64,000 nucleotides of DNA from Bacillota bacterium. Its GTDB lineage: Bacteria; Bacillota; Clostridia; TANB77; CAG-465. Positions 1 to 8,721 of the stretch are shown in pieces. Position 1 is the stretch's first letter. Every line of letters starts with the position of its first letter. The position numbers and the translations under genes were made by a program. The DNA lies in assembly GCA_023410645.1 (NCBI GenBank), contig JAEYPQ010000038.1, forward strand, positions 25,169 through 89,168, in the 5' to 3' direction. The notes under the pieces are model-generated. The model did not search any database and was not told the origin of the DNA. It worked only from the letters and a program-made list of their open reading frames with translations.

Positions 1-927
1 GTAGTTGCACTACCAAATGATGATTTAAAAGGAAGAATAATTGGTAGAGAAGGAAGAAATATAAAAACAATTGAAACTTTAACAGGAATTGATTTAATTA
101 TTGATGATACTCCAGACGTAATTGTATTATCAAGTTTTGATCCTATAAGACGTGAAGTTGCAAGAATTGCAATTGAAAGACTTATAGCAGATGGAAGAAT
201 ACATCCAGGTAAGATCGAAGAAATGATTGAAAAAGCAAAAGTCGAAGTTGAAAATACGATCAAGGAAGAAGGAGAAAGAGCTCTTTATGAAACTGGAGTT
301 GTAAATATACATCCAGAACTTATAAAGCTTCTTGGTAAACTTAGATATAGAACAAGTTATGGCCAAAATGTACTTAACCATTCTATAGAAGTTTCAAATA
401 TAGCTGGAATTCTTGCAGTAGAGCTTGGACTTGATCCTACAATTGCAAAAAGAGCAGGATTACTTCATGATATAGGTAAATCTTTTGATCATGATGTTGA
501 AGGTACACATGTAAGTCTAGGTATTGAATTACTTAGGAAGTACAAAGAAAAAGATGAAATTATATGGGGTATGGAAGCACATCATGGAGACACAGACCCT
601 AAGACAATTGAAGCAATTCTTGTTCAAGCAGCAGATATAGTATCAGCATCAAGACCAGGGGCTCGTAAAGAAACTGTTAGCACATATATTAAAAGATTAC
701 AAAAACTTGAAGAAATTTGTAATTCTTATGAGGGTGTTGATAAATCTTACGCTATACAAGCTGGAAGAGAAATTAGAATAATGGTTAAACCTGATCAAGT
801 TGATGATGCTTCAATGGTAATGCTTGCAAGAAAAGTTGCAAAACAAATTGAAGATGAAATGGTTTATCCAGGACAAATCAAAGTTAATGTTATTCGTGAA
901 ATGAGAGCTATCGAACTTGCAAAATAA
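1..927 (+). CDS. rny: Ribonuclease Y, C-terminal part (5' end outside window)
   Basis: The reading frame is open from base 1, so the gene is truncated by the window edge; about 308 of the usual ~520 residues are present. RNase Y is a membrane-anchored endoribonuclease that starts mRNA decay in Firmicutes. The visible part holds a KH domain (GRIIGREGRN near the start) followed by an HD domain with the metal-binding HD pair in LLHDIGKSFDHD and a second motif around EAHHGD. The N-terminal membrane anchor and coiled coil lie upstream of the window. It ends at TAA and is followed by a clear hairpin terminator. ymdB, its usual immediate neighbour in Bacillus, is 4.8 kb downstream. Confidence 0.97.
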   Translation, partial: VVALPNDDLKGRIIGREGRNIKTIETLTGIDLIIDDTPDVIVLSSFDPIRREVARIAIERLIADGRIHPGKIEEMIEKAKVEVENTIKEEGERALYETGVVNIHPELIKLLGKLRYRTSYGQNVLNHSIEVSNIAGILAVELGLDPTIAKRAGLLHDIGKSFDHDVEGTHVSLGIELLRKYKEKDEIIWGMEAHHGDTDPKTIEAILVQAADIVSASRPGARKETVSTYIKRLQKLEEICNSYEGVDKSYAIQAGREIRIMVKPDQVDDASMVMLARKVAKQIEDEMVYPGQIKVNVIREMRAIELAK

Positions 928-937
928 TAATTATAAG

Positions 938-975
938 AAGAATGTATAAAGTAAAATTTATGCATTCTTTTTTTG
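938..975 (+). terminator. Rho-independent terminator after rny
   Basis: AAGAATGTATAAA (938-950) and TTTATGCATTCTT (957-969) form an imperfect hairpin followed by a T run. Confidence 0.8.
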
Positions 976-1003
976 CCATATATTATTATTTATTTTAAAA
1001 ATA

Positions 1004-1032
1004 TTGACAAAATTTTAATAACTTAATATAAT
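1004..1032 (+). promoter_or_regulatory. Sigma-A type promoter
   Basis: TTGACA at 1004-1009, a 17-bp spacer and TATAAT at 1027-1032 make a full consensus match just upstream of the gene at 1057. Confidence 0.85.
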
Positions 1033-1056
1033 AAAGTAAAATAATGGAGGAAATAT

Positions 1057-1692
1057 ATGAAAATATTTAAAATAATCGTATCTATATTTATAGTAGTTAT
1101 TACACTAGGTAATATTTATGCTTACTCAACTGATTCTTATTCAATTGAGGTACCAAACACATATATTATGCAAAGTACAAGTGAAAGTGCAAATCCAATT
1201 ATATTTAGTAAAAATACAGAAATTAAACAACCAAATTTTAATGTCTATGTAAATGATAACACAAGTAAAAGTGATATTAGTGTGGCAACTGATGAAGATA
1301 TTTCAACTCTTGCAAATGAAATTTCTAATCAAATTTATTCTGCTTATAAAATAAATGTTAATGTTTTGAAAAAGGAGAAAACTGTTTTAAACGGATATGA
1401 TGCTATTTTTATTAGTTTAAAGTGGGATAGTGAAGATACTTTAGGATATACTATATATCAGAATCAATATTCTATGATGTCAAAAAATTACATATACACG
1501 TTGACATTTTCTTCTAATAAAGCAGAAGATTTAACTTCTTTAGAAACCCAAAATATTAAAGATAGTTTTGTAATAAAGGATGAGTTAAATAAGAGTAATT
1601 TTTTTGACTTTAAACAGTTGTTTATTTATGCTATAGCTGGTGCAGTTATAGGATTAATATATGGAGTTATAAAAAAGAAAAAGGAAGTTTAA
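1057..1692 (+). CDS. Secreted, C-terminally membrane-anchored protein of unknown function
   Basis: I do not recognise this 211-aa protein. The first ~22 residues form a signal peptide or N-terminal membrane segment (IIVSIFIVVITLGNIYAYS). A polar, probably extracytoplasmic domain follows, rich in Ser, Asn, Thr and beta-prone stretches. Residues ~186-205 form a second hydrophobic helix followed by KKKK, so the C-terminus is likely anchored in the membrane with the domain outside. The ATG has GGAGG six bases upstream and a consensus promoter, and a terminator follows, so it is transcribed alone. It separates rny from the dehydratase-like operon. Confidence 0.75.
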   Translation: MKIFKIIVSIFIVVITLGNIYAYSTDSYSIEVPNTYIMQSTSESANPIIFSKNTEIKQPNFNVYVNDNTSKSDISVATDEDISTLANEISNQIYSAYKINVNVLKKEKTVLNGYDAIFISLKWDSEDTLGYTIYQNQYSMMSKNYIYTLTFSSNKAEDLTSLETQNIKDSFVIKDELNKSNFFDFKQLFIYAIAGAVIGLIYGVIKKKKEV

Positions 1693-1706
1693 TGAAAATA
1701 TAGATT

Positions 1707-1743
1707 AAAAGAATGTATAAATTTTAATATACATTCTTTTTTG
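1707..1743 (+). terminator. Rho-independent terminator
   Basis: AAAAGAATGTATA (1707-1719) pairs with TATACATTCTTTT (1728-1740), followed by further T residues. Confidence 0.85.
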
Positions 1744-1875
1744 AAGTTGTAATATTTATTTAATCATCTCATTCCCATTATAGTAATATATTCTTTTATA
1801 TAATTGTTATTAATCAGATATTTTAGTATAAATTGGAAAAATTTACAAATACTAAACTTGAGGGGTGATTATATA

Positions 1876-2865
1876 ATGAAAATAGGAATACCAAAGGGAT
1901 TGGCAATATATGAATATCCAATTCTTTACACAAAATTTTTTGAATTGCTAGGATTTGAAATAGTATTCAGCGATGATACAAATAGAGAAATTATTGATGA
2001 AGGTATTAGAAGATCAATAGATGAGAGTTGTCTTGCAAGCAAAATTTTTACTGGTCATGTGTATTCACTTACAAAAAGAAATGATATTGATTATATTTTT
2101 ATACCAAGGCTTTGCTCATTTAATAAAATAGATACAGTATGTGTAAAATTTTATGCAATGTATGATATTTGTAAAAATCTTTTTCCAAATGGTAAATTTA
2201 TAACTTTAAATGTAGATTATCTAAGAGGAGAAAATGAATTTAAGGCTTTTGTAAATTTAGGAAAAAGATTAGGAAAAAGGTATACTCAAGTGGTCTCGGC
2301 CTATTTAAAATCAAGAAATATGCAAAAAATATATGATAACAAAAAATTAGAAAAGCAAATTAATGACTTAAGTGATAATTCACATGGTAGAACGAATGTT
2401 TTGATAGTATCACATTCATATATAGCTCATGATAAATACATGGGTGATCCTATAGTTAGATATTTAAAGGATACCGGTATAAACATATTATATGCCGATG
2501 TAAATAGCATAAATACTCAAAATGGTATATTAAAAAACAAAAATAAAATTAAAAAAATATATAGAGATTATAGTGATATTTCAAAAAATATATATTGGAA
2601 ATTTAGTAAGACTTTATTAAATGGTATAAGTGAATACATAGATAGAGTTGATGGAATAATTTATTTAACTGTATTTCCTTGTGGTCCTGATTCACTTGTT
2701 AATGAACTTGCATTAAGGAAAATAACAGATAAACCTAGCATTAACATTATAATAGATGAACAAGATTCAAATACTGGTATTTATACAAGGTTAGAAAGCT
2801 TCGTAGATATTCTTGAGCAAAATAAATTATTACAAACTAATAACATATCAGAAAGTGTGGTGTAA
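1876..2865 (+). CDS. Acyl-CoA dehydratase activase-related protein (DUF2229-like)
   Basis: 329 aa. It begins MKIGIPKGL, the typical start of the DUF2229 part of the large dehydratase/activase-related proteins. Conserved Cys positions are visible in DESCLASK, PRLCS, TVCVKF and FPCGPDS and are plausible Fe-S ligands. I chose ATG 1876 because GAGGGGTGA lies just upstream; the open frame extends back to 1804 without a ribosome site. The next gene starts 3 bases after the stop. In many Firmicutes this domain, the HgdB-like domain and the activase domain are parts of one polypeptide of about 1400 residues; here they are three adjacent genes. The substrate is unknown. Confidence 0.8.
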   Translation: MKIGIPKGLAIYEYPILYTKFFELLGFEIVFSDDTNREIIDEGIRRSIDESCLASKIFTGHVYSLTKRNDIDYIFIPRLCSFNKIDTVCVKFYAMYDICKNLFPNGKFITLNVDYLRGENEFKAFVNLGKRLGKRYTQVVSAYLKSRNMQKIYDNKKLEKQINDLSDNSHGRTNVLIVSHSYIAHDKYMGDPIVRYLKDTGINILYADVNSINTQNGILKNKNKIKKIYRDYSDISKNIYWKFSKTLLNGISEYIDRVDGIIYLTVFPCGPDSLVNELALRKITDKPSINIIIDEQDSNTGIYTRLESFVDILEQNKLLQTNNISESVV

Positions 2866-2868
2866 CAA

Positions 2869-4065
2869 ATGAATAAGAATAAAAAAAAGTATATTGTTAG
2901 TTTCCCACATATGGGAAATTATTATATTCCAATATATAATTTATTAAGTAATATATATGATGAAGAAACAACAGAAATTTTAATTCCAAAAAAAATAACT
3001 AAAGAAACATTAGAAAAGGGAAGTAATTCAAGCCCAGATTTTGTTTGTGTTCCGTTTAAGTATAATATGGGGAATTATATTGAATCTTTAGAACAAGGAG
3101 CAAATGTATTAATTCAGGCCGGCGGAGGGTGTAGATATGGATATTATGCTGAAGTACAGGAGCAAATATTAAAAGATTTGGGATATGACTTTACATATAT
3201 AACATTACTTGATGCAAAAGGAGTAGATCCATTTAAGGTATATAATAAATTTAAGAAAATTAATCCTAAACTTAAATTTAGTAATTTTGTATATAGATTT
3301 TTAGTAACAATAAAACTTTTAGAAATATTAGATGATTTTGAAACTTATATAAGAGATAATATTGTATTTGAAAGAAGTAAAGGTGAATTTGAAAAATTAC
3401 ATGAAGAGTTTCTTGAAAAAATGAAGTTTCTAAAAAATATGAGAGAAATAATGAAATTTAAGAAATACTATTTTAAGAAATTATATTCTATAAAACTAAA
3501 AAATAAAAACAACCCTAATATTATTAAAATAGGTGTAGTTGGAGAACTATATACTTCTATGGAACCATTTGCTACATTTTTTATAGAAAAAGAACTAGCT
3601 AAGTATGGTGTTAAAACTAGAAGATATACCACTGTAACTTATTTATTGTTTCAAAAGGGAAAGGCACAAAAAAAATTACTAAATAATGCAAGTGAATATC
3701 TTACATATGCATTAGGTGCAGATGGTACTGAAAGTGTAGCTCATACACTTGAGTTAATTGATATGGGATATGATGGGATTATACATGTAAAGCCATTTGG
3801 ATGTACGCCAGAGGTTAATGCAATGCCAATATTACAAAGAATAAGTAAGGAAAAAGACATTCCAATTATGTATTTAACATTTGATTCACAGACTAGTGAA
3901 GCTGGTATACAAACTAGATTAGAAGCTTTTTATGATATGCTAAAGATGAAAAAAGAAGAAAGAATTAAAGAGGAAAGTGAAATAAACATATTTAAAGATG
4001 GTGAACGAATTTATAGTCTAAATTCGCATGATAAATTAGCAAAAGCAGGAGGAAATAATGGATAA
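2869..4065 (+). CDS. 2-hydroxyacyl-CoA dehydratase (HgdB-like) family protein
   Basis: 398 aa. Resembles the alpha/beta subunit fold of 2-hydroxyglutaryl/benzoyl-CoA-type reductases. Candidate [4Fe-4S] ligands are the Cys in PDFVCVPFK, GGGCRYGYY and KPFGCTPEV. Members of this fold receive one electron from an ATP-dependent activase. It sits between the DUF2229-like gene (3-base gap) and the activase gene (8-base overlap), so the three products are probably made together and act as one complex. No CoA-transferase or fermentation genes are nearby, so a classical amino-acid fermentation role cannot be inferred. Confidence 0.8.
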   Translation: MNKNKKKYIVSFPHMGNYYIPIYNLLSNIYDEETTEILIPKKITKETLEKGSNSSPDFVCVPFKYNMGNYIESLEQGANVLIQAGGGCRYGYYAEVQEQILKDLGYDFTYITLLDAKGVDPFKVYNKFKKINPKLKFSNFVYRFLVTIKLLEILDDFETYIRDNIVFERSKGEFEKLHEEFLEKMKFLKNMREIMKFKKYYFKKLYSIKLKNKNNPNIIKIGVVGELYTSMEPFATFFIEKELAKYGVKTRRYTTVTYLLFQKGKAQKKLLNNASEYLTYALGADGTESVAHTLELIDMGYDGIIHVKPFGCTPEVNAMPILQRISKEKDIPIMYLTFDSQTSEAGIQTRLEAFYDMLKMKKEERIKEESEINIFKDGERIYSLNSHDKLAKAGGNNG

Positions 4066-5038
4066 TAAATATTATATAGGCGTTGATATTGGATCTATTT
4101 CTACTAAAGGTGTAATTATTGATAATGATAACAATATTATTGCTAGCGAATATTTATGGACAGAAGGAAGTCCAATTGATGCGACTAAAAAAATAATACA
4201 AAGTTTAAAAGAAAATATAGAAAAAGAAAATGTAGATATTAATATATATGGTATTGGGACAACGGGTTCTGCTAGAAATTTAATAGGGAGTGTACTTGGG
4301 GCTAATATAATAAAAAATGAAATAACAGCCCATGCTATTGGAACTCTTTCAAGATACAAAGATGTAAAAACAATACTTGAAATTGGAGGTCAAGATTCAA
4401 AACTGATAATACTTAGAAATGGAGTTGTTGTAGATTATGCTATGAACACTTTATGTGCAGCAGGAACAGGAGCATTTTTATCTTCACAAGCAAAACGCCT
4501 TGGAGTTGAAATAGAAGACCTAGGTAAGATTGCTAAGTTATCGAAAAATCCTTCAAAAATAGCTGCAAGATGTACAGTATTTGCTGAATCTGATCTGGTA
4601 CATAAAGCACAAATTGGACATAGTAAAGAAGATTTGATTGCTGGAATTTGTAATTCAGTAGTATATAATTATCTAAATAATTTGGCAAAAGGTAAAAAGA
4701 TAGAAGATAAAGTAGTATTTCAAGGTGGCGTTAGTAAAAATGAAGGAGTAGTAAAAGCTTTTGAAAACATATTACAAAAAGAAATACATGTTGATGAAAA
4801 TTCTCATTTAATGGGTGCATTAGGTGTCGCGATTTTATCTAAAAATATAAATAAAAACGGTAATAAATTAAATTTTGACTTTAATTTAAAAGATTCAGAA
4901 TTTAAAACTGTTGGTAGTGAATGTCATGGATGTAGTAATAATTGTGAAATAGTTACTATATATAAAGATGGTAACTTAATAGATAGAATGGGTGGCAGAT
5001 GTGAAAAAGGAAATATGACTAAAGAAAATATTGTATAA
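4058..5038 (+). CDS. Acyl-CoA dehydratase activase (BcrA/BadF/HgdC-type ATPase)
   Basis: 326 aa. ASKHA-fold ATPase that drives low-potential electrons into dehydratase/reductase partners. Phosphate-binding motif GVDIGSIST is at the N-terminus, EIGGQDSK follows, and the two Cys that bridge a shared [4Fe-4S] cluster in HgdC are present in TLCAAGTG and AARCTVF. A C-terminal extension carries a further Cys cluster (ECHGCSNNCE and GGRCEKG) beyond the usual ~260-residue HgdC core. The start overlaps the preceding gene by 8 bases, with AGGAGG just upstream. A strong hairpin follows. Confidence 0.88.
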   Translation: MDNKYYIGVDIGSISTKGVIIDNDNNIIASEYLWTEGSPIDATKKIIQSLKENIEKENVDINIYGIGTTGSARNLIGSVLGANIIKNEITAHAIGTLSRYKDVKTILEIGGQDSKLIILRNGVVVDYAMNTLCAAGTGAFLSSQAKRLGVEIEDLGKIAKLSKNPSKIAARCTVFAESDLVHKAQIGHSKEDLIAGICNSVVYNYLNNLAKGKKIEDKVVFQGGVSKNEGVVKAFENILQKEIHVDENSHLMGALGVAILSKNINKNGNKLNFDFNLKDSEFKTVGSECHGCSNNCEIVTIYKDGNLIDRMGGRCEKGNMTKENIV

Positions 5039-5049
5039 TAATTTAAAAA

Positions 5050-5080
5050 CCACAATGAATATATAATTTATTCATTGTGG
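5050..5080. terminator. Bidirectional terminator between convergent genes
   Basis: CCACAATGAATA (5050-5061) and TATTCATTGTGG (5069-5080) form a perfect 12-bp stem with A/T-rich flanks, between the activase operon and the - strand gene ending at 5088. Confidence 0.8.
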
Positions 5081-5087
5081 CCTTAAA

Positions 5088-5522
5088 TTACATTATAAAC
5101 TTAAGTATAATTTCTTTCTCATTTTCTTCCAAAACTTCAAAACAATTAAATAGAAGTTTTTTTAATATTAGTTCAGATGTTATTATTATTAATATATTAT
5201 TCTTATTAAAATATAATATATTTGTATTAAATAAATCAGTTATGTCCTTCATTATTAATGAGTTAAATAGTATGTTTGATATATAATTATCAATGTTGGT
5301 AATATGAAACTTAGGGACCAGTTTATAAAATGCCTCTAGATTATCTTCTATGTATTCAAAGATTTTATCCTTTAGAAGATCTGTATCTAGAATTGTATAA
5401 CTTTTGTTACTACTAGCTATATAATAATATATATCAAATTTTTCATCATATCCTTCCTGTTTAATATCATTTGAGTTTTTAATACCATAGTATTGCATAA
5501 TTTCTCTTATGTTGTTTTCCAT
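5088..5522 (-). CDS. Hypothetical protein
   Basis: 144 aa, acidic, no signal peptide. I do not recognise a family. The sequence alternates charged and hydrophobic residues as in a small soluble alpha/beta protein. A possible AAAGGA lies 11-12 bases before the ATG, a rather long spacing. It is a lone - strand gene between two + strand units and ends at a shared terminator. Confidence 0.6.
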   Translation of the reverse strand: MENNIREIMQYYGIKNSNDIKQEGYDEKFDIYYYIASSNKSYTILDTDLLKDKIFEYIEDNLEAFYKLVPKFHITNIDNYISNILFNSLIMKDITDLFNTNILYFNKNNILIIITSELILKKLLFNCFEVLEENEKEIILKFIM

Positions 5523-5673
5523 GTTGTCTTCATTCCTTTCAATAGAATAAATTCATTCTATTTTTTTATTTTCTCATATATAAATTATACCATACTATTA
5601 GGTGTATTTACAATATATATGAAGATATATATTAAATTATTAATTATACTAAAAAAACCTAATAAAATTCTTC

Positions 5674-5702
5674 TTGCTTTTATATGTTTTTTATTGTATA
5701 AT
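5674..5702 (+). promoter_or_regulatory. Promoter of ymdB
   Basis: TTGCTT (5674-5679), 17-bp spacer, TATAAT (5697-5702). It lies inside the upstream open frame, which supports the TTG start at 5730 over earlier in-frame codons. Confidence 0.65.
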
Positions 5703-5729
5703 TCTATAAGAACCAAAGGGGGATATAAT

Positions 5730-6518
5730 TTGAAAGTTTTAATAGTTGGAGACGTAATTGGAAGAACTGGTTTAAATAAATTAAGAGAAGAACTTAATTT
5801 TATATTAAAAGAGGAGAACATTACTTTTTGTATAGTAAATGGAGAAAATTCTGCTAATGGTAAAGGAATTAGAATGCAAGAATATAATGAGATTTTAGAA
5901 ATTGGTGCTGATGCAATTACAATGGGAAATCATATTTATTATAGAAAAGAAATGGCTGAGGAATATATAAAACTACCTAGATTATTAATTCCTGCAAATG
6001 TTACAAATTTAAAAGGAAATGGTAATATAGTAGTTGAAAAAAATGGAATTAAGTTTGGAGTAATTAATGTTATTGGTAGAGCAGAAATGGGAGAAGTTTT
6101 TGAAAAAAATACTATAAATCCATTTTTATCTGTAACAGAAGAAATTGATAAATTAAAACAAAATAATGTTGATTATATTTTTGTTGATTTTCATGCTGAA
6201 GCAACAGCAGAAAAAATTGCAATGGGATATTTCTTAGATGGAAAAGTAACTTGTATATTTGGTACGCATACTCATGTTCAAACAGCAGATGAGATAATAT
6301 TTGAAAGTGGAACTGCATATATAACAGATATTGGTATGACTGGGCCAATGGATAGTGTAATTGGACTAAAAAAAGAAGTTGCATTAAAACGTTTTGTAGA
6401 TGGTAAGTTTGCAAAATATGAATGTAGTTCAAATAAATCTATATTTAACGCAATAATTCTTGATATAGATGAAAATACAAAGAAAGTGACAAATATAAAC
6501 AGGATTTTTAAACGTTAA
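5730..6518 (+). CDS. ymdB: 2',3'-cyclic-nucleotide phosphodiesterase, YmdB family
   Basis: 262 aa from a TTG start, matching the usual ~264-residue length. AAAGGGGG lies 8 bases upstream of the TTG, and the protein then begins MKVLIVGDVIGRTG as in the family. Metal-binding motifs are visible: GDVIGR, NGENSANG, GNHIYY, DFHAEAT and GTHTHVQTAD. YmdB is a dimetal phosphodiesterase that in Bacillus affects biofilm and motility gene expression and RNA levels, and is normally next to rny. Here rny and ymdB are separated by a membrane protein gene, the dehydratase-like operon and an opposite-strand gene. Confidence 0.93.
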   Translation: MKVLIVGDVIGRTGLNKLREELNFILKEENITFCIVNGENSANGKGIRMQEYNEILEIGADAITMGNHIYYRKEMAEEYIKLPRLLIPANVTNLKGNGNIVVEKNGIKFGVINVIGRAEMGEVFEKNTINPFLSVTEEIDKLKQNNVDYIFVDFHAEATAEKIAMGYFLDGKVTCIFGTHTHVQTADEIIFESGTAYITDIGMTGPMDSVIGLKKEVALKRFVDGKFAKYECSSNKSIFNAIILDIDENTKKVTNINRIFKR

Positions 6519-6573
6519 TGGAATAATTTAGTTATCATATAATACTATGTAGCAAGAGGCTAGGGGGTGTTAT

Positions 6574-7116
6574 GTGATAACTTTTTTAAAGAAATTTATA
6601 ACTGGAATAAAAAATTTATATCTCGATGCAAAAAATATTTATGAAAAAGATCCTGCTGCTAGGTCTGTATTGTCTGTAATAATACTTTATCAGGGTTTTT
6701 GGTCGATATTCAATCATAGAATAGCACATTTTTTCTATAATATAAAATTATATTTTATTGCAAGACTTATTTCTCAAATTTCAAGATTTTTAACTGGGAT
6801 TGAAATACATCCTGGTGCAAAAATTGGAAATAAATTGTTTATGGATCATGGAATGGGAATTGTAATAGGAGAGACTGCAGAAGTAGGAGATAATTGTACA
6901 ATATACCACCAAGTAACTTTAGGTGGAACTGGAAAAGAAGCAGTTAAAAGGCACCCAACAGTTGGGAATAATGTACTTATAGGAGCAGGGAGTAAAGTTT
7001 TAGGAAATATTATAATAGGTGATAATGTAAAAATCGGTGCAAATTCAGTTGTACTAAAAAATGTAGAAGCTAATAAAACCGTAGTTGGAATACCAGCTAA
7101 AGAAATTATAAAATAA
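6574..7116 (+). CDS. cysE: Serine O-acetyltransferase
   Basis: 180 aa, GTG start with AGGGGG upstream. Makes O-acetylserine from serine and acetyl-CoA, the first step of cysteine synthesis. A short N-terminal helical part (DPAARSVLSV, FNHRIAHFFY) precedes left-handed beta-helix hexapeptide repeats (IHPGAKIG, IGETAEVG). The catalytic region HGMGIVIGE and the later YHQVTLGG and KRHPTVGNNV motifs are intact. This is the short CysE form, lacking most of the N-terminal extension of the enterobacterial enzyme. No cysK is in view. The stop codon lies inside a bidirectional terminator. Confidence 0.93.
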   Translation: MITFLKKFITGIKNLYLDAKNIYEKDPAARSVLSVIILYQGFWSIFNHRIAHFFYNIKLYFIARLISQISRFLTGIEIHPGAKIGNKLFMDHGMGIVIGETAEVGDNCTIYHQVTLGGTGKEAVKRHPTVGNNVLIGAGSKVLGNIIIGDNVKIGANSVVLKNVEANKTVVGIPAKEIIK

Positions 7117-7147
7117 AAGGAATCATATTATTTTGATTCCTTTTATT
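7112..7147. terminator. Bidirectional terminator, cysE / AbrB-like gene
   Basis: AATAAAAGGAATCA (7112-7125) pairs perfectly with TGATTCCTTTTATT (7134-7147); both convergent stop codons lie within it. Confidence 0.85.
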
Positions 7148-7391
7148 TGTTTTCTCCTGAAATTTGATCAAGGCACGACTTACAAATATTTTTCCCTTTA
7201 AAATTAGTTATATCGTCACATTCACCGCAAAAAATACAATCTGGAAGATACTTCTTAAGTATTATTAAATCGCGATCAATAAATATTTCAACAGTATCTT
7301 TTACTTCAATATCAAAATTTTTCCTAAGTTCAGATGGAATTACAATTCTTCCAAGTTCATCTACTTTTCTTACAATTCCTGTAGATTTCAT
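7143..7391 (-). CDS. AbrB/SpoVT-type DNA-binding protein with Cys4 tail
   Basis: 82 aa. Residues 1-50 are a swapped-hairpin AbrB domain (STGIVRKVDELGRIVIP, RKNFDI), a dimeric DNA-binding fold of transition-state regulators. The C-terminal ~30 residues carry two Cys pairs, CIFCGEC and CKSC, arranged like a small zinc ribbon. Similar tails exist on some clostridial AbrB-like proteins. AGGAAGG lies upstream of the ATG. Targets are unknown. Confidence 0.88.
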   Translation of the reverse strand: MKSTGIVRKVDELGRIVIPSELRKNFDIEVKDTVEIFIDRDLIILKKYLPDCIFCGECDDITNFKGKNICKSCLDQISGENK

Positions 7392-7435
7392 GAATATTCA
7401 CCTTCCTTTACATACAAAAAATATATATTTATTTT

Positions 7436-7924
7436 TTAGTGATGATAAGTTTCATTATTTTGAATTTTAAAAGCTCTAAATAATTGTTCTAATAAAAATA
7501 TTCTAATTAGCTGATGAGGAAATGTAAATCTTGAAAATGATATTTTTTCATTACAAATATTAAGTAATTCTTCGCTCATTCCGAGTGTTCCACCAATTAA
7601 AAAAACTATTGTTGAAGATTCATATGTTGCAATGTTATTTATTTTTTTAGAAAAATCTTCTGATGTTATTTCCTTTCCAGTTAGATCTAGAGCTATAATA
7701 TAAGCTTTTCCAATTTTATTTATTTTATCTATTACTTTTTTCGATTCGATTTCTTTTATATTTTTTATATCAGTATCAGATAGAGAAGAAGGTACTTTTT
7801 CATCAGAAATCTCAATAATATCTAGTTTACAATATTTTGATAATCTCTTTTCATATTCACCTAAAATGTCTCTCATTGATTTTTCCTTTATATTGCCTAA
7901 ACATATAACTTTGATATTTAACAT
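7436..7924 (-). CDS. rlmH: 23S rRNA (pseudouridine-1915-N3) methyltransferase
   Basis: 162 aa, full length. SPOUT-class SAM-dependent methyltransferase acting on m3-psi1915 in helix 69 of 23S rRNA. The knot motif FLIGGTLGMSEEL and the characteristic C-terminal motif FPHQLIRIFLLEQLFRAF ending in YHH are present. It overlaps the upstream walJ-like gene by 7 bases; the pairing of this hydrolase with rlmH is common in Firmicutes. Confidence 0.95.
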   Translation of the reverse strand: MLNIKVICLGNIKEKSMRDILGEYEKRLSKYCKLDIIEISDEKVPSSLSDTDIKNIKEIESKKVIDKINKIGKAYIIALDLTGKEITSEDFSKKINNIATYESSTIVFLIGGTLGMSEELLNICNEKISFSRFTFPHQLIRIFLLEQLFRAFKIQNNETYHH

Positions 7925-8721
7925 ATATTAATTACCTCACTTGATAAATCCTTTGTGGCAATACAAATATCTAATAAATCCTTATTAATTCCATTGCATT
8001 GTAATTTACTTTTAATAGTATCTATGGCTATATCACTAGTATTATTATTTTGACTTAAGTGGGCAAGAAGAAATCTGTTTTTTCCTTTGTTATATAATTT
8101 ACATATTAAATCTGAAGTATCATCATTTGAGAGATGTCCTAAATTAGATTTTATTCTTCTTTTTAAATTAAATGGATACTTTCCAAAATCAAGCATTGTA
8201 CTATCATAGTTCGATTCTATTATTATATAGTCACTGTTAAGTAGATAATCAAAAACTTCATTTGTTACATATCCAAGATCTGTTGCAAAACCAATTGAAC
8301 TCTCACTTGTTTTTATATTAAATCCGCATGGCATTACTGCATCGTGTGATGTCTCAAATGGAGTTATTTCAAAATCTTTGACTTTAAAAGGTTGTCCATA
8401 ATGTGTTTTAATAATATCTGCTGATATATTCTTATCGTCTAAATAGTCTTTAAGATAATCAGCAGTTTTTCCACATGCATATATTGGTATATTATTTTTT
8501 CTACAAATAAGTGGCAATCCTTTAATATGATCAATATGCTCATGAGTTATAAGTATTGCAGATATATCAGATATATTTTTATCTATGCTCTTTAAACCAT
8601 CAGTTATAGATTTATAAGTAACTCCAACATCAACTAATATATTTGTTTTATTTGATTCAATATGAAACATATTACCAGAACTTGAACTAAATAGTGGATG
8701 AATATTAAGCATTAAGTTCAC
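7918..8721 (-). CDS. MBL-fold hydrolase, WalJ/YycJ family
   Basis: 267 aa. Metallo-beta-lactamase fold with metal motif THEHIDHIKG, a later SHDAVMP His and GHLSNDD; it starts with the family signature LFSSSSGN. In Bacillus the homologue (WalJ) is linked to cell-wall and DNA-replication stress. It overlaps rlmH by 7 bases and murA by 17, so murA, this gene and rlmH form one - strand operon. The first few codons (MNLMLNIHPL) leave the exact start uncertain by three codons. Confidence 0.88.
   Translation of the reverse strand: MNLMLNIHPLFSSSSGNMFHIESNKTNILVDVGVTYKSITDGLKSIDKNISDISAILITHEHIDHIKGLPLICRKNNIPIYACGKTADYLKDYLDDKNISADIIKTHYGQPFKVKDFEITPFETSHDAVMPCGFNIKTSESSIGFATDLGYVTNEVFDYLLNSDYIIIESNYDSTMLDFGKYPFNLKRRIKSNLGHLSNDDTSDLICKLYNKGKNRFLLAHLSQNNNTSDIAIDTIKSKLQCNGINKDLLDICIATKDLSSEVINIC

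Noticed and set aside
5493..5729. N-terminal extension of YmdB
   Set aside because: The open frame contains a consensus promoter and low-complexity hydrophobic codons; TTG 5730 has a ribosome site and gives the family length.
6519..6573. T-box or SAM-type riboswitch before cysE
   Set aside because: Only 55 bases separate ymdB and cysE, and no conserved riboswitch core is present.
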